Shown here: positions 55,644 through 63,558 of the stretch, one piece after another
How positions within the stretch are numbered: the stretch's first letter is position 1
Layout: each line of letters starts with the position of its first letter
Source: AC-32 sp963728765
GTDB taxonomy: Bacteria > Actinomycetota > Thermoleophilia > Gaiellales > Gaiellaceae
Assembly: GCA_963728765.1 (NCBI GenBank)
Contig: CAVSKX010000001.1
Coordinates: forward strand, 372,001-436,000
Direction: 5' to 3'
DNA: 64,000 nt
Position numbers and translations under genes: made by a program
The notes under the pieces: model-generated
What the model was told of the DNA's origin: nothing
The model's input: only the letters and a program-made list of their open reading frames with translations
Databases searched by the model: none

Positions 55644-56986
55644 TCGTCGCGGCCGTGCTCGTAATGTTCATGCAGGCCGGCTTCGCCTTGCTCGAGGCGG
55701 GCCTGACGCGGATGAAAAACGCCGCGCACATCGCCGGCAAGAACGTCCTGATCTTCGGCGTCTGCTCGCTGGTCTACTGGGCGGTCGGCTTCGGGATCGC
55801 CTTCGGCGACGGCAACCGCTTCACGGGGACGAGCGGCTTCGCGCCCTCGGTGGACTCCCTGCTCGCGATCGGCGGGGCGCCCTACTCTTTCTTCACGACC
55901 GTCCCGGGTGCGGCCGGCTACCTGTTCGAGGTCGTCTTCGCCGGCGTCTCGCTCGCGATCGTCTGGGGCGCGATGGCCGAGCGCGCAAAGCTCTGGGTCT
56001 ATTTCGTCTTCGGCGCGCTCTTCACGCTGATCTACTCCGTCACGTCGCACTGGGTCTGGGGCGGCGGCTGGCTGTTCGGGCTCGGGATGCAGGACTTTGC
56101 CGGCTCGACCGTCGTCCACTACCAGGGCGCGCTGGCCGCGCTGGCCGGCGCCCTGCTGCTCGGCCCGCGGATCGGCAAGTTCGAGGCCGGCCGCGGAAAC
56201 CCGATCCCCGGCCACAACATCCCCTACGCCGTGCTGGGGACGATCATCCTCTGGTTCGGCTGGTTCGGCTTCAACCCGGGCTCGACGCTCGGAGTCGTGA
56301 CCGGCGACCGGGTTGGGTTCTTCGCCTACGTGGCGCTCACCACGAACCTCGCCGCCGCGGCCGGCGCGGTCAGCGGCGCGGTCACGGCCTGGCTGGTGCT
56401 GCGCAAGCCGGACATCTCGATGATGCTGAACGGCGTCCTCGCCGCGCTCGTGGCCGTCACCGCCGCAAGCGGGTTCGTGGCGCCGTGGGCGGCGGTCGTG
56501 ATCGGCCTGGTGTCGGGCGTGATAGCGGTCGTCGGCGTGCTCGCGGTCGAGCGAATCGGTATCGACGACCCCATCGGCGCCGTCGCCGTCCACGGCGCCT
56601 CGGGTGTCTGGGGCACGCTCGCGACCGGCCTCTTCGCCGTCCCAGCGCTGGCGGCGACGCTGAACACCGGCCGGGGCGGCTTCGTCTACACCGGCTCGCT
56701 GCACCAGGTCTGGGTGCAGCTGCTCGGGCTCGCCGCGGTCGGCGCGTTCACGTTCAGCGCGTCGTTCGCGTGCCTCTGGACGATGAAGCGCCTCTGGGGG
56801 ATCCGAGTCGAGGCGGAGACCGAGACCGCCGGCCTCGACGTCAGCGAGCACGGCATGTGGGGCTACCCCGAGTTCTACATCCCCGTTCCCGGCGGCTACG
56901 GCACCGAGTCGCACGGTCACCTACTCGGCCACACGCACCCGCACCGTCCGCAAGTCCCGCCACAGTCGGTGGAGGAGGCAGCATGA
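55598..56986 (+). CDS. amt: Ammonium transporter
   Basis: A 462-residue, 11-helix Amt/Mep/Rh channel. It starts NSDLLLAANTLWVVVAAVLV, continues FMQAGFALLEAGLTRMKN, then the pore histidines HYQGALAALAGALLLG and VHGASGVWGTLATGLF, and IPYAVLGTIILWFGWFGFNP. The cytoplasmic tail is His-rich (SHGHLLGHTHPHRP), which could bind metal. It lies downstream of P-II, as usual for the glnK-amtB pair, but coupling is interrupted by the 188-bp duplication. Stop overlaps the next ATG. Confidence 0.95.
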   Translation: MKNSDLLLAANTLWVVVAAVLVMFMQAGFALLEAGLTRMKNAAHIAGKNVLIFGVCSLVYWAVGFGIAFGDGNRFTGTSGFAPSVDSLLAIGGAPYSFFTTVPGAAGYLFEVVFAGVSLAIVWGAMAERAKLWVYFVFGALFTLIYSVTSHWVWGGGWLFGLGMQDFAGSTVVHYQGALAALAGALLLGPRIGKFEAGRGNPIPGHNIPYAVLGTIILWFGWFGFNPGSTLGVVTGDRVGFFAYVALTTNLAAAAGAVSGAVTAWLVLRKPDISMMLNGVLAALVAVTAASGFVAPWAAVVIGLVSGVIAVVGVLAVERIGIDDPIGAVAVHGASGVWGTLATGLFAVPALAATLNTGRGGFVYTGSLHQVWVQLLGLAAVGAFTFSASFACLWTMKRLWGIRVEAETETAGLDVSEHGMWGYPEFYIPVPGGYGTESHGHLLGHTHPHRPQVPPQSVEEAA

Positions 56987-57126
56987 CGAACGACAAGAAG
57001 TGCACCTGCGAGAAGCCGCTTCTGCACGAGCGCTCCGACCGGAAGGGCGCGAGCCAGAGCTGGTGCGGCCGCTGCAAGCGCCCGCTCGTCCTGCGCCCGG
57101 CCGGCTTCCGAAGCGCATTCACCTGA
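56983..57126 (+). CDS. 47-residue zinc-ribbon-like small protein
   Basis: The ATG overlaps the amt stop (ATGA), after GGAGGAGGCAGC. The protein, MTNDKKCTCEKPLLHERSDR then WCGRCKRPLVLRPAG, has paired cysteines CTC and CGRC plus a His, as in a treble-clef or zinc-ribbon knuckle. Translational coupling to amt suggests a real product. No family recognised. Confidence 0.6.
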   Translation: MTNDKKCTCEKPLLHERSDRKGASQSWCGRCKRPLVLRPAGFRSAFT

Positions 57127-57150
57127 GCCGGCAGGCGATAGGGTTTCCTC

Positions 57151-57996
57151 GTGGAGCCTGCCGAGTTCAGGCGCGCGAGCCACGCCGTTTGGGAGGCGAT
57201 GGCGCCCGGCTGGGAACGGCAGTACAGCTGGTTCGAAGAGCACGCCCGGCCCGTGACCGAGCGGATGGTCGAGGCGCTGGGGGTCGAACCGGGAGCGACG
57301 GTCCTCGAGCTGGCGGCCGGAACCGGAATCGTCGGGCTGACGGCGGTGCAGGCGCTCGGCGGCGAGACGCAGCTGATCCTGAGCGACTTCTCTCCCGCGA
57401 TGGTCGAGGCCACGCGGCGCCGAGGATCCGAGCTCGGGCTCGAGAACGCCGACTACCGCGTCCTCGACGCCGAGGCGTTGGAGCTGCCGGATGAGTCCGT
57501 CGACGGCGTCCTCTGCCGCTGGGGCTACATGCTGATGGGCGATCCCGCCAAAGCCCTCGGAGAGACGCATCGGGTGCTGCGGCCGGGCGGGCGCCTCTCA
57601 TGCGCGGTCTTCGCGAGCGCGCAACACAATCCCTGGGCGGCGCTGCCGATGCAGATCCTCGTCGAGGGCCGCTACGTCGCACCGCCCGCTCCCGGCCAGC
57701 CGGGGATCCTCTCGCTCGCGGATCCCGAGCGGTTGCGCGGGCTGTTCGCCGAGGCGGGATTCGGGCACGTGGAGATCGACGCCGTGGCGTTCACGTGGCC
57801 GTTCCACGACGACGAGGACTACTGGCGCTTCCTCACGGACATGGCAGGAGCGATCTCGATGGCGCTCTCGCGCCTCGACGAAGACGCCCGGGCCGGCGTC
57901 AGCGAAGAGCTTGGCCGTCGCCTGGAGCCGTTCCGTGGCGCCGACGGGATCGAGCTCGAGGCCGTTTCGCTCGTGGTCTCGGCCTCACGCAGCTAG
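57151..57996 (+). CDS. UbiE/Methyltransf_11-type SAM-dependent methyltransferase
   Basis: A 281-residue class I methyltransferase. SAM motif I is TVLELAAGTGIVGLTAVQAL; motif II region LILSDFSPAMVEATRRRGSE; motif III LDAEALELPDESVDGVLCRW; post-motif HRVLRPGGRLSCAVFASAQ. The C-terminal extension (about 165-281) resembles that of cyclopropane or small-molecule methyltransferases. Substrate unknown. GTG start. The next gene begins right after its stop. Confidence 0.88.
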   Translation: MEPAEFRRASHAVWEAMAPGWERQYSWFEEHARPVTERMVEALGVEPGATVLELAAGTGIVGLTAVQALGGETQLILSDFSPAMVEATRRRGSELGLENADYRVLDAEALELPDESVDGVLCRWGYMLMGDPAKALGETHRVLRPGGRLSCAVFASAQHNPWAALPMQILVEGRYVAPPAPGQPGILSLADPERLRGLFAEAGFGHVEIDAVAFTWPFHDDEDYWRFLTDMAGAISMALSRLDEDARAGVSEELGRRLEPFRGADGIELEAVSLVVSASRS

Positions 57997-58695
57997 GTGA
58001 CTCGCTACCAGTTCGTCGACTGTCGCTGGGAGCTCGGCTCGCCCGGTCGCGGGGGCGAGCTGTACCTCGAGGGGCACATCCCGGGGGCGTCGTTCCTCGA
58101 CGTCGACGCGGACCTGGCTGCGCCGCCGGGTCCGCGCGGGCGGCACCCGCTTCCCGACGGCGACGACTTCGCGCACGCGGCCTCTCGGGCCGGGATCGGC
58201 GACGGGGTCTTCGTCGTCGCCTACGGGAACATGGGCGGCGCGGAGCGGCTCTGGTGGCTGCTGCGCCACTTCGGACACGACGACTGCGCCGTGCTGGAGC
58301 TCGACGCCTGGCGCGGCCCGCTCCGCGCGGGCGAGGAGGCGATCGAGCCGGCCGACTTCACGCCGCGACCGCGGGAGAGCGACACGATCGACGCAGGCGA
58401 GCTGGCGGAGCGGCTCGAGGAGCTGGTGGTCGTCGACGCGCGTAAGCCTGAGCGCTTCCGCGGCGAGGAGAACCCGATCGACCAGGTGCCGGGCCGCGTC
58501 CCGGGCGCGCGCAATGCGCCCTGGGACGAGCCGCTCCCGGAGCTACCCGACGGCGGGGTCGTCGCCTACTGCGGCTCCGGCGTGACCGCCTGCGTCACCC
58601 TCCACCGCCTCTGGCTCAACGGGCGCGAAGGACGGCTCTACCCGGGCTCCTGGAGCGAGTGGGAGCAGCTCGACCTGCCGGTCACGCGAGGCTGA
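57997..58695 (+). CDS. Tandem rhodanese-domain sulfurtransferase
   Basis: A 232-residue protein of the thiosulfate/3-mercaptopyruvate sulfurtransferase type. The inactive first domain has VDCRWELGSPGRGGELYLEG and HIPGASFLDVDADLA; the second has VVVDARKPERFRGEENPIDQ, GRVPGARNAPW and the catalytic loop VAYCGSGVTACVT with the nucleophilic Cys. The CGSGVT loop favours 3-mercaptopyruvate-type enzymes. GTG start abuts the methyltransferase stop, so both are probably on one transcript. Confidence 0.92.
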   Translation: MTRYQFVDCRWELGSPGRGGELYLEGHIPGASFLDVDADLAAPPGPRGRHPLPDGDDFAHAASRAGIGDGVFVVAYGNMGGAERLWWLLRHFGHDDCAVLELDAWRGPLRAGEEAIEPADFTPRPRESDTIDAGELAERLEELVVVDARKPERFRGEENPIDQVPGRVPGARNAPWDEPLPELPDGGVVAYCGSGVTACVTLHRLWLNGREGRLYPGSWSEWEQLDLPVTRG

Positions 58696-58793
58696 AGCTG
58701 ACCGTCACCGTCGCCTGGACCTCCTGCTTGCCCGGCGACTCCCCGGTTCGGATTGCGCGGGGAGGTACGCCGCCGGCCTACGCCGACGTCACT

Positions 58794-59327
58794 TCAGCCG
58801 GTCGCGGCTGCGGATGCAGAGTCGCCGAACGCGGTCAGGTATGGCTGCCAGCGGTTCGGGATCTTCGGCGTTGCGAGGTGGATGAAGAGCACCGGCGCAG
58901 GCGCGCGCGGCGGCCTGCGCAGCGTCATCTCGACCTCGTCGGGCAGGCGGTTGCCCTTGCGCATGTTGCACGGCGCGCAGGAGGTGACGACGTTTTCCCA
59001 GACCGACCCGCCGCCGCGGCTGCGCGGCACGACGTGGTCGAGCGTCAGGCGGCCGGTGGTGGTGCCGCAGTACATGCAGCGCCAGCCGTCGCGGGCGAAC
59101 AGCGCCCGCCGCGAGATCTTCCGCTGCAGCGTGCGCGGCACGCGGACGTACTGGACGAGCCTGATCACGTGCGGCCACGGGAAGGCTCCCGTCGCGGATC
59201 TGAGGGGCTGGTCGAGCTCCTCGATCACCTCGGCCTTGCCCTTGAACACGAGCACGTGCGCGCGGCGAACGGTGGTGACGTTCAGCGGCTCGTAGCTGGC
59301 ATTCAGAACAAGAACTTGCTGCACCAA
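58794..59327 (-). CDS. HNH endonuclease
   Basis: A 177-residue protein of the widespread actinobacterial stand-alone HNH type. It starts MVQQVLVLNASYEPLNVTTV. The HNH/zinc core is RDGWRCMYCGTTTGRLTLDH, VVPRSRGGGSVWENVVTSC and APCNMRKGNRLPDE, with two Cys pairs (CMYC, CAPC) and the catalytic His in LDHVVP. Its role is not established; these are conserved chromosomal genes and need not be mobile or phage-related. Confidence 0.9.
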   Translation of the reverse strand: MVQQVLVLNASYEPLNVTTVRRAHVLVFKGKAEVIEELDQPLRSATGAFPWPHVIRLVQYVRVPRTLQRKISRRALFARDGWRCMYCGTTTGRLTLDHVVPRSRGGGSVWENVVTSCAPCNMRKGNRLPDEVEMTLRRPPRAPAPVLFIHLATPKIPNRWQPYLTAFGDSASAAATG

Positions 59328-59350
59328 CGCAAGAATTTACCAACCAGCGT

Positions 59351-59381
59351 GCAGGACTCGGCCGAAGGCCGAGTGCTCTGC
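59351..59381 (-). terminator. Hairpin between the DUF4446 and HNH genes
   Basis: ACTCGGCC/GGCCGAGT (59356-59363, 59367-59374) with a GAA loop is extended by GCAG/CTGC. It follows the DUF4446 stop on the minus strand and precedes HNH. No T tract directly follows. Confidence 0.55.
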
Positions 59382-59403
59382 GCGGGTTAGCCCGTAGGGC
59401 GTT

Positions 59404-59886
59404 CTAGCGGGACATCGCACGCTCAACGGCTTCGGCTTCTTCTGGAGAAAGCGCGATCGAGGCTTTGCCGCGGTCGATCTCCTTCATATAGATCCGCGCG
59501 TAGTCTCGACCCTGGATCGCCGTCACGACGACGCCTGTCCGCGCCGAGTCGAGCACCGCCAGCGAGGCCGACTGACTCCCACCGGTGTTCTCGTAGGCGT
59601 CGTAGCGGACGATCGACGTGTTCGTGACGGAGCCGTCCACGCGCCGGTCGACGCGCACGAGCCCGGCGGCGATCTCGTCCACCGCACGGTGGAGGTCGTC
59701 GATGCGGCCCTGCAGCGAGACGGCGAAGTCGACGAGATCGCCCTTGCCCTCGCCCAAGAGCACCGCCTGGCCCTCCCGCAGCCGACGCATCCGCCTGAGC
59801 ATCCACACGGCCGCAGCAAGGGCGACGACCGCGACCGCCGCAGCCGCGATCGCAATCCAAGCGGCGGTCGAGCTGGAGACGCTCAC
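59404..59886 (-). CDS. DUF4446 family membrane protein
   Basis: A 160-residue protein: an N-terminal helix (AAWIAIAAAAVAVVALAAAV), a coiled-coil segment (AVSLQGRIDDLHRAVDEIAA), then the DUF4446 core VTNTSIVRYDAYENTGGSQS, ASLAVLDSARTGVVVTAIQG and RDYARIYMKEIDRGKASIAL, ending SPEEAEAVERAM. Function unknown; the family is common in Firmicutes and Actinobacteria. Three bp downstream of the next gene in the same operon. Confidence 0.9.
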   Translation of the reverse strand: MSVSSSTAAWIAIAAAAVAVVALAAAVWMLRRMRRLREGQAVLLGEGKGDLVDFAVSLQGRIDDLHRAVDEIAAGLVRVDRRVDGSVTNTSIVRYDAYENTGGSQSASLAVLDSARTGVVVTAIQGRDYARIYMKEIDRGKASIALSPEEAEAVERAMSR

Positions 59887-59889
59887 GCG

Positions 59890-61041
59890 CTACGCGACGG
59901 AGAAGATGACCGAGTAGTCCGCCGAGTTGTTGTCCGTCTTCGTCTCGCCCTGGACAGGCTGCACCTCGACCTTCACGGTCGCGGGAGCGGCGACGTTCAC
60001 GGCCGGGAAGCCCGAGAAGCTGACCGTCTTCTGCTCGGCAGGGCTGATGAACCCGATCCTCGCCGTCTTCTTGATGTCGGGCCCCTTCGCCTGCTGGATC
60101 GTGAGCGTCACCGGGATGTTCGCCTCCTGAGAGTCGCCCGAGTTCTCGACGGTGACCTGGAAGCTCATGCTCGTGCGGAGCGTGACCGTGTTCGTGCTCG
60201 TCGTGCTCAGCTCCTGGCCCTGCGGGAACACCTTCGTCGAGACGAGGTTCGTGCCGCGGAGACCGCCCTGGCTCGGCGTCACGGAGCCGCCGCGGATCCT
60301 CGCGATGACGGTCGCCATCGCGTCCGGGGTGACGAGGTCGGCGCTCTGGAGGAAGTTGGAGTCGGGGATGAGCGGCCCGCCGTTCTCGTTCGTGCCGGTC
60401 ACGCCCTGGCGCTTCAGCACCGCGGCCGACGGGTCCTTGAACGAGTCGTCGTAGATCACGTCGCTGGCCAGCAGGCGCTGCATCTGCCCGGCCAGCACTG
60501 TGCCGGCCCGCGTCGCGTCCTTGACGTTCTTGGTCGCGGCGAGTGCGCTCGCGAGGCCGGTCAGGCCGCTGACGCGGTACTGCAGGGACTGGATCAGCGC
60601 GTTGTGCTCGTCACGCAGCGTGCCCGGTGGCGTGATCTCGCGGGCGCGCTGGACGTCGAGCTGCTGCTGGCGCGCGAGGCCGGCGATCCGCTGCTCGACC
60701 TGCGCCTCCTTCAGGCCCTGCGCGAGCATCGCCTGGCTCAGCTGCCGGCCGATCTGCTGCGACGAGCCGGTCACGTCGGAGACGTTGGTCATGTAGCTCT
60801 TGTAGGTCTTCTCCTTGCTCGCCTCCTGGCAGCTCTGCACCCAGAGCACGAGCAGGACGACGATCAGGATCGCGAAGGCGACCAGCCCGACCAGGCGCAG
60901 GAGTGGAGTGAGGTTCGTCGGGCCGCGCGGCGGGCGCTGCGGCCCACGCCGCGGGACGGCCCGTTCGGTCCGCGATGCCTCCTGCGTCGGCGGCTCGTCT
61001 TCGAAGAAGTCGAAGTCGATGTCGGTGTCGTGTTCGCTCAT
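59890..61041 (-). CDS. Membrane-anchored protein with extracellular beta-sandwich domain
   Basis: A 383-residue protein. An acidic then basic cytoplasmic segment is followed by one helix (about 46-67, LLRLVGLVAFAILIVVLLVL), a helical region (about 75-190; AREITPPGTLRDEHNALIQS, YRVSGLTGLASALAATKNV), then a CARDB-like domain (about 285-383; MSFQVTVENSGDSQEANIPV, VTLTIQQAKGPDIKKTARIG, VKVEVQPVQGETKTDNNSAD). Likely envelope-associated. Divergent from the kinase/FHA signalling cluster, of which it might be a target (inference). Confidence 0.75.
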   Translation of the reverse strand: MSEHDTDIDFDFFEDEPPTQEASRTERAVPRRGPQRPPRGPTNLTPLLRLVGLVAFAILIVVLLVLWVQSCQEASKEKTYKSYMTNVSDVTGSSQQIGRQLSQAMLAQGLKEAQVEQRIAGLARQQQLDVQRAREITPPGTLRDEHNALIQSLQYRVSGLTGLASALAATKNVKDATRAGTVLAGQMQRLLASDVIYDDSFKDPSAAVLKRQGVTGTNENGGPLIPDSNFLQSADLVTPDAMATVIARIRGGSVTPSQGGLRGTNLVSTKVFPQGQELSTTSTNTVTLRTSMSFQVTVENSGDSQEANIPVTLTIQQAKGPDIKKTARIGFISPAEQKTVSFSGFPAVNVAAPATVKVEVQPVQGETKTDNNSADYSVIFSVA

Positions 61042-61150
61042 GGCGCCCGCTGGTCCGGCTGGCCCGGCTTTGCAGGAAAAAGTCGGCTCACTCTACCGAG
61101 TTCGTCGGCCGTGGCAGGAGTCTCGGCGTCGAGCCGAAAACGAGCAATCC

Positions 61151-62755
61151 GTGGCAGAACCAGCAGTTGCGCTGTCCCCCAGCGAGCTCGTCGCCGAGCG
61201 CTACCGGCCCCTGCGCCCGCTCGGCAGCGGCGGCTCGGGCTCGGTCTGGCTCGCGCGCGACGAGCAGAATGGCCTCGACGTCGCCCTCAAGATCGTCCCG
61301 CGCGAGGGCAAGGCGGCCTCGCGCGCGGAGCGCGAGGCGCTCGCGGCGGCGCGCCTGCGCCACGAGCGCTGTCTGCGCGCCTACGGCTTCGACCGCGACC
61401 CGCGCAACGTCTACATCTCGTACGAGTACGTGCCCGGCCAGACGATGCGGCAGGCGATGCGGGCCGGCCGGCTCGATGACGCAGCCGCGACCGAGACCGC
61501 CGCACAGGTGCTCGAGGGGCTCGCGCACGCGCACGAGCGCGGGATCACCCACCGTGACGTGAAGCCCTCGAACGTGCTGCTCGCGGAAGGCAGCGTCATC
61601 TCGGTGCGGCTGCTCGACTTCGGGCTCGCCCAGCTCGCCGAAGAGGAGCCGCTGACGGCGACCGGGGACGTGCCCGGCACGCTGGCCTACGTCCCGCCGG
61701 AGCGGCTCGTGCACGGCGAGCCGGGCGGCCCGCCGGCGGATGTCTGGGCCGTGGGCGCGATGCTCTGGGAGTCGCTTTCGGGCTGGCACCCGTTCTGGAA
61801 CGGCTCGCTGCTGGAGACGGCGAAGCGAATCGAGAGCGGGGCGCCGCCGCTCGCGCAGGCGCGCCCTGACCTGCCGAAGCCGCTCTGCTCGCTGGTCGAC
61901 CGCATGCTGGCGCTCGACCCCGCCGCCCGTCCGTCCGCAGCGCTGCTGGCTCACGAGCTGCGCGATGCGTTCGCCGAGCGGCAGCGGCGGCGCAAGACTC
62001 GCCCGACGATCCCGGCGCTGAACGTGCCGCTGCGGCTCGCGGCTCCGGCGGCCGCGGCGCTCTTCGCCGGGTGGACCGTGGCCGAGGTGCCGTTCTACCC
62101 GACGCTCTTCGCCCCGCTGCTCGCGCTGCTCGCCGGAGCGCTCACCCTGGTTCGGCCGCGGCTCGGGCTCGCCTTGACGCTCGCGGTGCCCGTGCTGCCG
62201 CTGGGAAACGTCTCGTCGGGGCTGGCGCTCGTCTATGCCGCCGTCGCCTGCGCCTGGCTTGCGCTCTCCTGGCACGCGCCGCGGCAGGGGCTGTTCCTCG
62301 CGCTGGGGCCGCTGCTGGCGCCGGTGCTCGCCCTCGGCTTTCTCCCGCTGGCCGCGCAGGGAATCGGCAGTCGCGCCAGGCGGGCGCTCCAGGTGGCGGC
62401 GGCGGTGCTGCTGGCGGCAGTGGTCGCCGGCCTGCGGCACGCGTCCCTGCCGTTCACTGGAGCGGCGCCGCCGAGGGGACTCGGGATCACGGGCAGCCGA
62501 GACGCCTTCGCGGTCGTGGAGGCGCTCGTCCGCGGCCTGCAGGCGCATCCGGCGCTTTTGCTCGAGGCCGGCGTCCTCGCCGCGGCCGCGGTGGCGATCC
62601 CATACGCACGTGAGCGCGGCCTGTGGGCGATCGCGGGCCTCGGCGCGGGCCTGATGGCCTGCGCGCTCCTTCCGATGCCGGCCGTCGCAGCGGCCCCGTT
62701 GGTCATCGCCGCCTGGGGAACCTGCATCGGTCTGGCACTCCAGGCCCGGCGTTAG
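61151..62755 (+). CDS. Serine/threonine protein kinase with polytopic C-terminal domain
   Basis: A 534-residue Hanks-type kinase. The Gly-rich loop is PLGSGGSGSVWLARD, Lys47 is in VALKIV, the catalytic loop is THRDVKPSNVLL (Asp136), DFG is LLDFGLAQ (156-158), then VPGTLAYVPPERL and DVWAVGAMLWESLSG. The catalytic domain ends near 275. After a basic linker (RQRRRKTRPTI) the rest is about eight hydrophobic helices, not the usual single helix plus PASTA repeats. GTG start; longer in-frame extensions upstream look non-coding. fhaA follows 29 bp later. Confidence 0.9.
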   Translation: MAEPAVALSPSELVAERYRPLRPLGSGGSGSVWLARDEQNGLDVALKIVPREGKAASRAEREALAAARLRHERCLRAYGFDRDPRNVYISYEYVPGQTMRQAMRAGRLDDAAATETAAQVLEGLAHAHERGITHRDVKPSNVLLAEGSVISVRLLDFGLAQLAEEEPLTATGDVPGTLAYVPPERLVHGEPGGPPADVWAVGAMLWESLSGWHPFWNGSLLETAKRIESGAPPLAQARPDLPKPLCSLVDRMLALDPAARPSAALLAHELRDAFAERQRRRKTRPTIPALNVPLRLAAPAAAALFAGWTVAEVPFYPTLFAPLLALLAGALTLVRPRLGLALTLAVPVLPLGNVSSGLALVYAAVACAWLALSWHAPRQGLFLALGPLLAPVLALGFLPLAAQGIGSRARRALQVAAAVLLAAVVAGLRHASLPFTGAAPPRGLGITGSRDAFAVVEALVRGLQAHPALLLEAGVLAAAAVAIPYARERGLWAIAGLGAGLMACALLPMPAVAAAPLVIAAWGTCIGLALQARR

Positions 62756-62784
62756 CATTCCGGCAGGGGGCATACCCCGCCCAG

Positions 62785-63558
62785 ATGAGCGTCCTGCGGA
62801 ACATCGAGCACAAGATCGAGGGCCTGTTCGAAGGAGTCTTCGGGCGCGCGTTCCGCACCCATGTGCAGCCGGTCGAGCTCGCGCGCAAGCTCGTCAAGGA
62901 GATGGAGGACCACAAGGTGATCTCCGTCTCACGCGTGTACGCGCCGAACGAGTACACCGTCTACCTCGGACCTTCCGACCGCGAGCAGTTCGAGAACTAC
63001 GAGGAGTCGCTCCGTACCGAGCTGCAGGACTACATCGCGGAGAACGCGCGCCGTGAGCGCTACGAGCTGCTCTCGCCGCCGGAAGTGAAGTTCGAGACCG
63101 ACGACGACCTCGAGATGGGCGAGTTCGGAATCGCGACCCGCATGGTGCAGGGCCCCGTCCCGCAGCCGGGCGCGCCGGAGCCGGTGGCCGCGCCCGGCGC
63201 GACGATGGTCTACCGCAAGCCCGCCGAGACGGAGGCCGTCTCGGCCGAGGAGCTCGGGCTCGCGCGCGAGATCGTCAGCCTCACAGTGGACGACACGAAG
63301 CACGAGCTCGACAGCGGGCGTGCGCTGATCGGCCGCTCGAAGGACTGCGACATCCAGCTCGCCGACCCGAACGTCTCGCGCAAGCACGCCGAGGTGCGGC
63401 AGGAGGGCGCCGCGTACTGGGTCGTCGACCTCGACTCGACGAACGGGATGGAGGTGAACGGGCGCCGCCAGAAGCGGGCGAAGCTGCGGCAGGGCGATCG
63501 GATCACCCTCGGCTCGACCGAGCTCGTCTTCCGGCGGGAAACCGAGCCGGAAGCCTGA
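62785..63558 (+). CDS. fhaA: FHA-domain protein FhaA (DUF3662 plus FHA)
   Basis: 257 residues. The N-terminal DUF3662 domain (about 1-115) begins MSVLRNIEHKIEGLFEGVFG with THVQPVELARKLVKEMEDHK and YAPNEYTVYLGPSDREQFE. A short Pro-rich linker leads to the C-terminal FHA domain (about 165-250): RALIGRSKDCDIQLADPNVS, RKHAEVRQEGAAYWVVDLDS and TNGMEVNGRRQKRAKL. In mycobacteria FhaA links Ser/Thr kinases to cell-wall synthesis. Its stop overlaps the next start as TGATG. Confidence 0.93.
   Translation: MSVLRNIEHKIEGLFEGVFGRAFRTHVQPVELARKLVKEMEDHKVISVSRVYAPNEYTVYLGPSDREQFENYEESLRTELQDYIAENARRERYELLSPPEVKFETDDDLEMGEFGIATRMVQGPVPQPGAPEPVAAPGATMVYRKPAETEAVSAEELGLAREIVSLTVDDTKHELDSGRALIGRSKDCDIQLADPNVSRKHAEVRQEGAAYWVVDLDSTNGMEVNGRRQKRAKLRQGDRITLGSTELVFRRETEPEA

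Noticed and set aside
58794..59327. HNH gene as evidence of a homing or phage element
   Set aside because: It is of the stand-alone actinobacterial chromosomal type, with normal composition and no adjacent integrase, intron or restriction genes.
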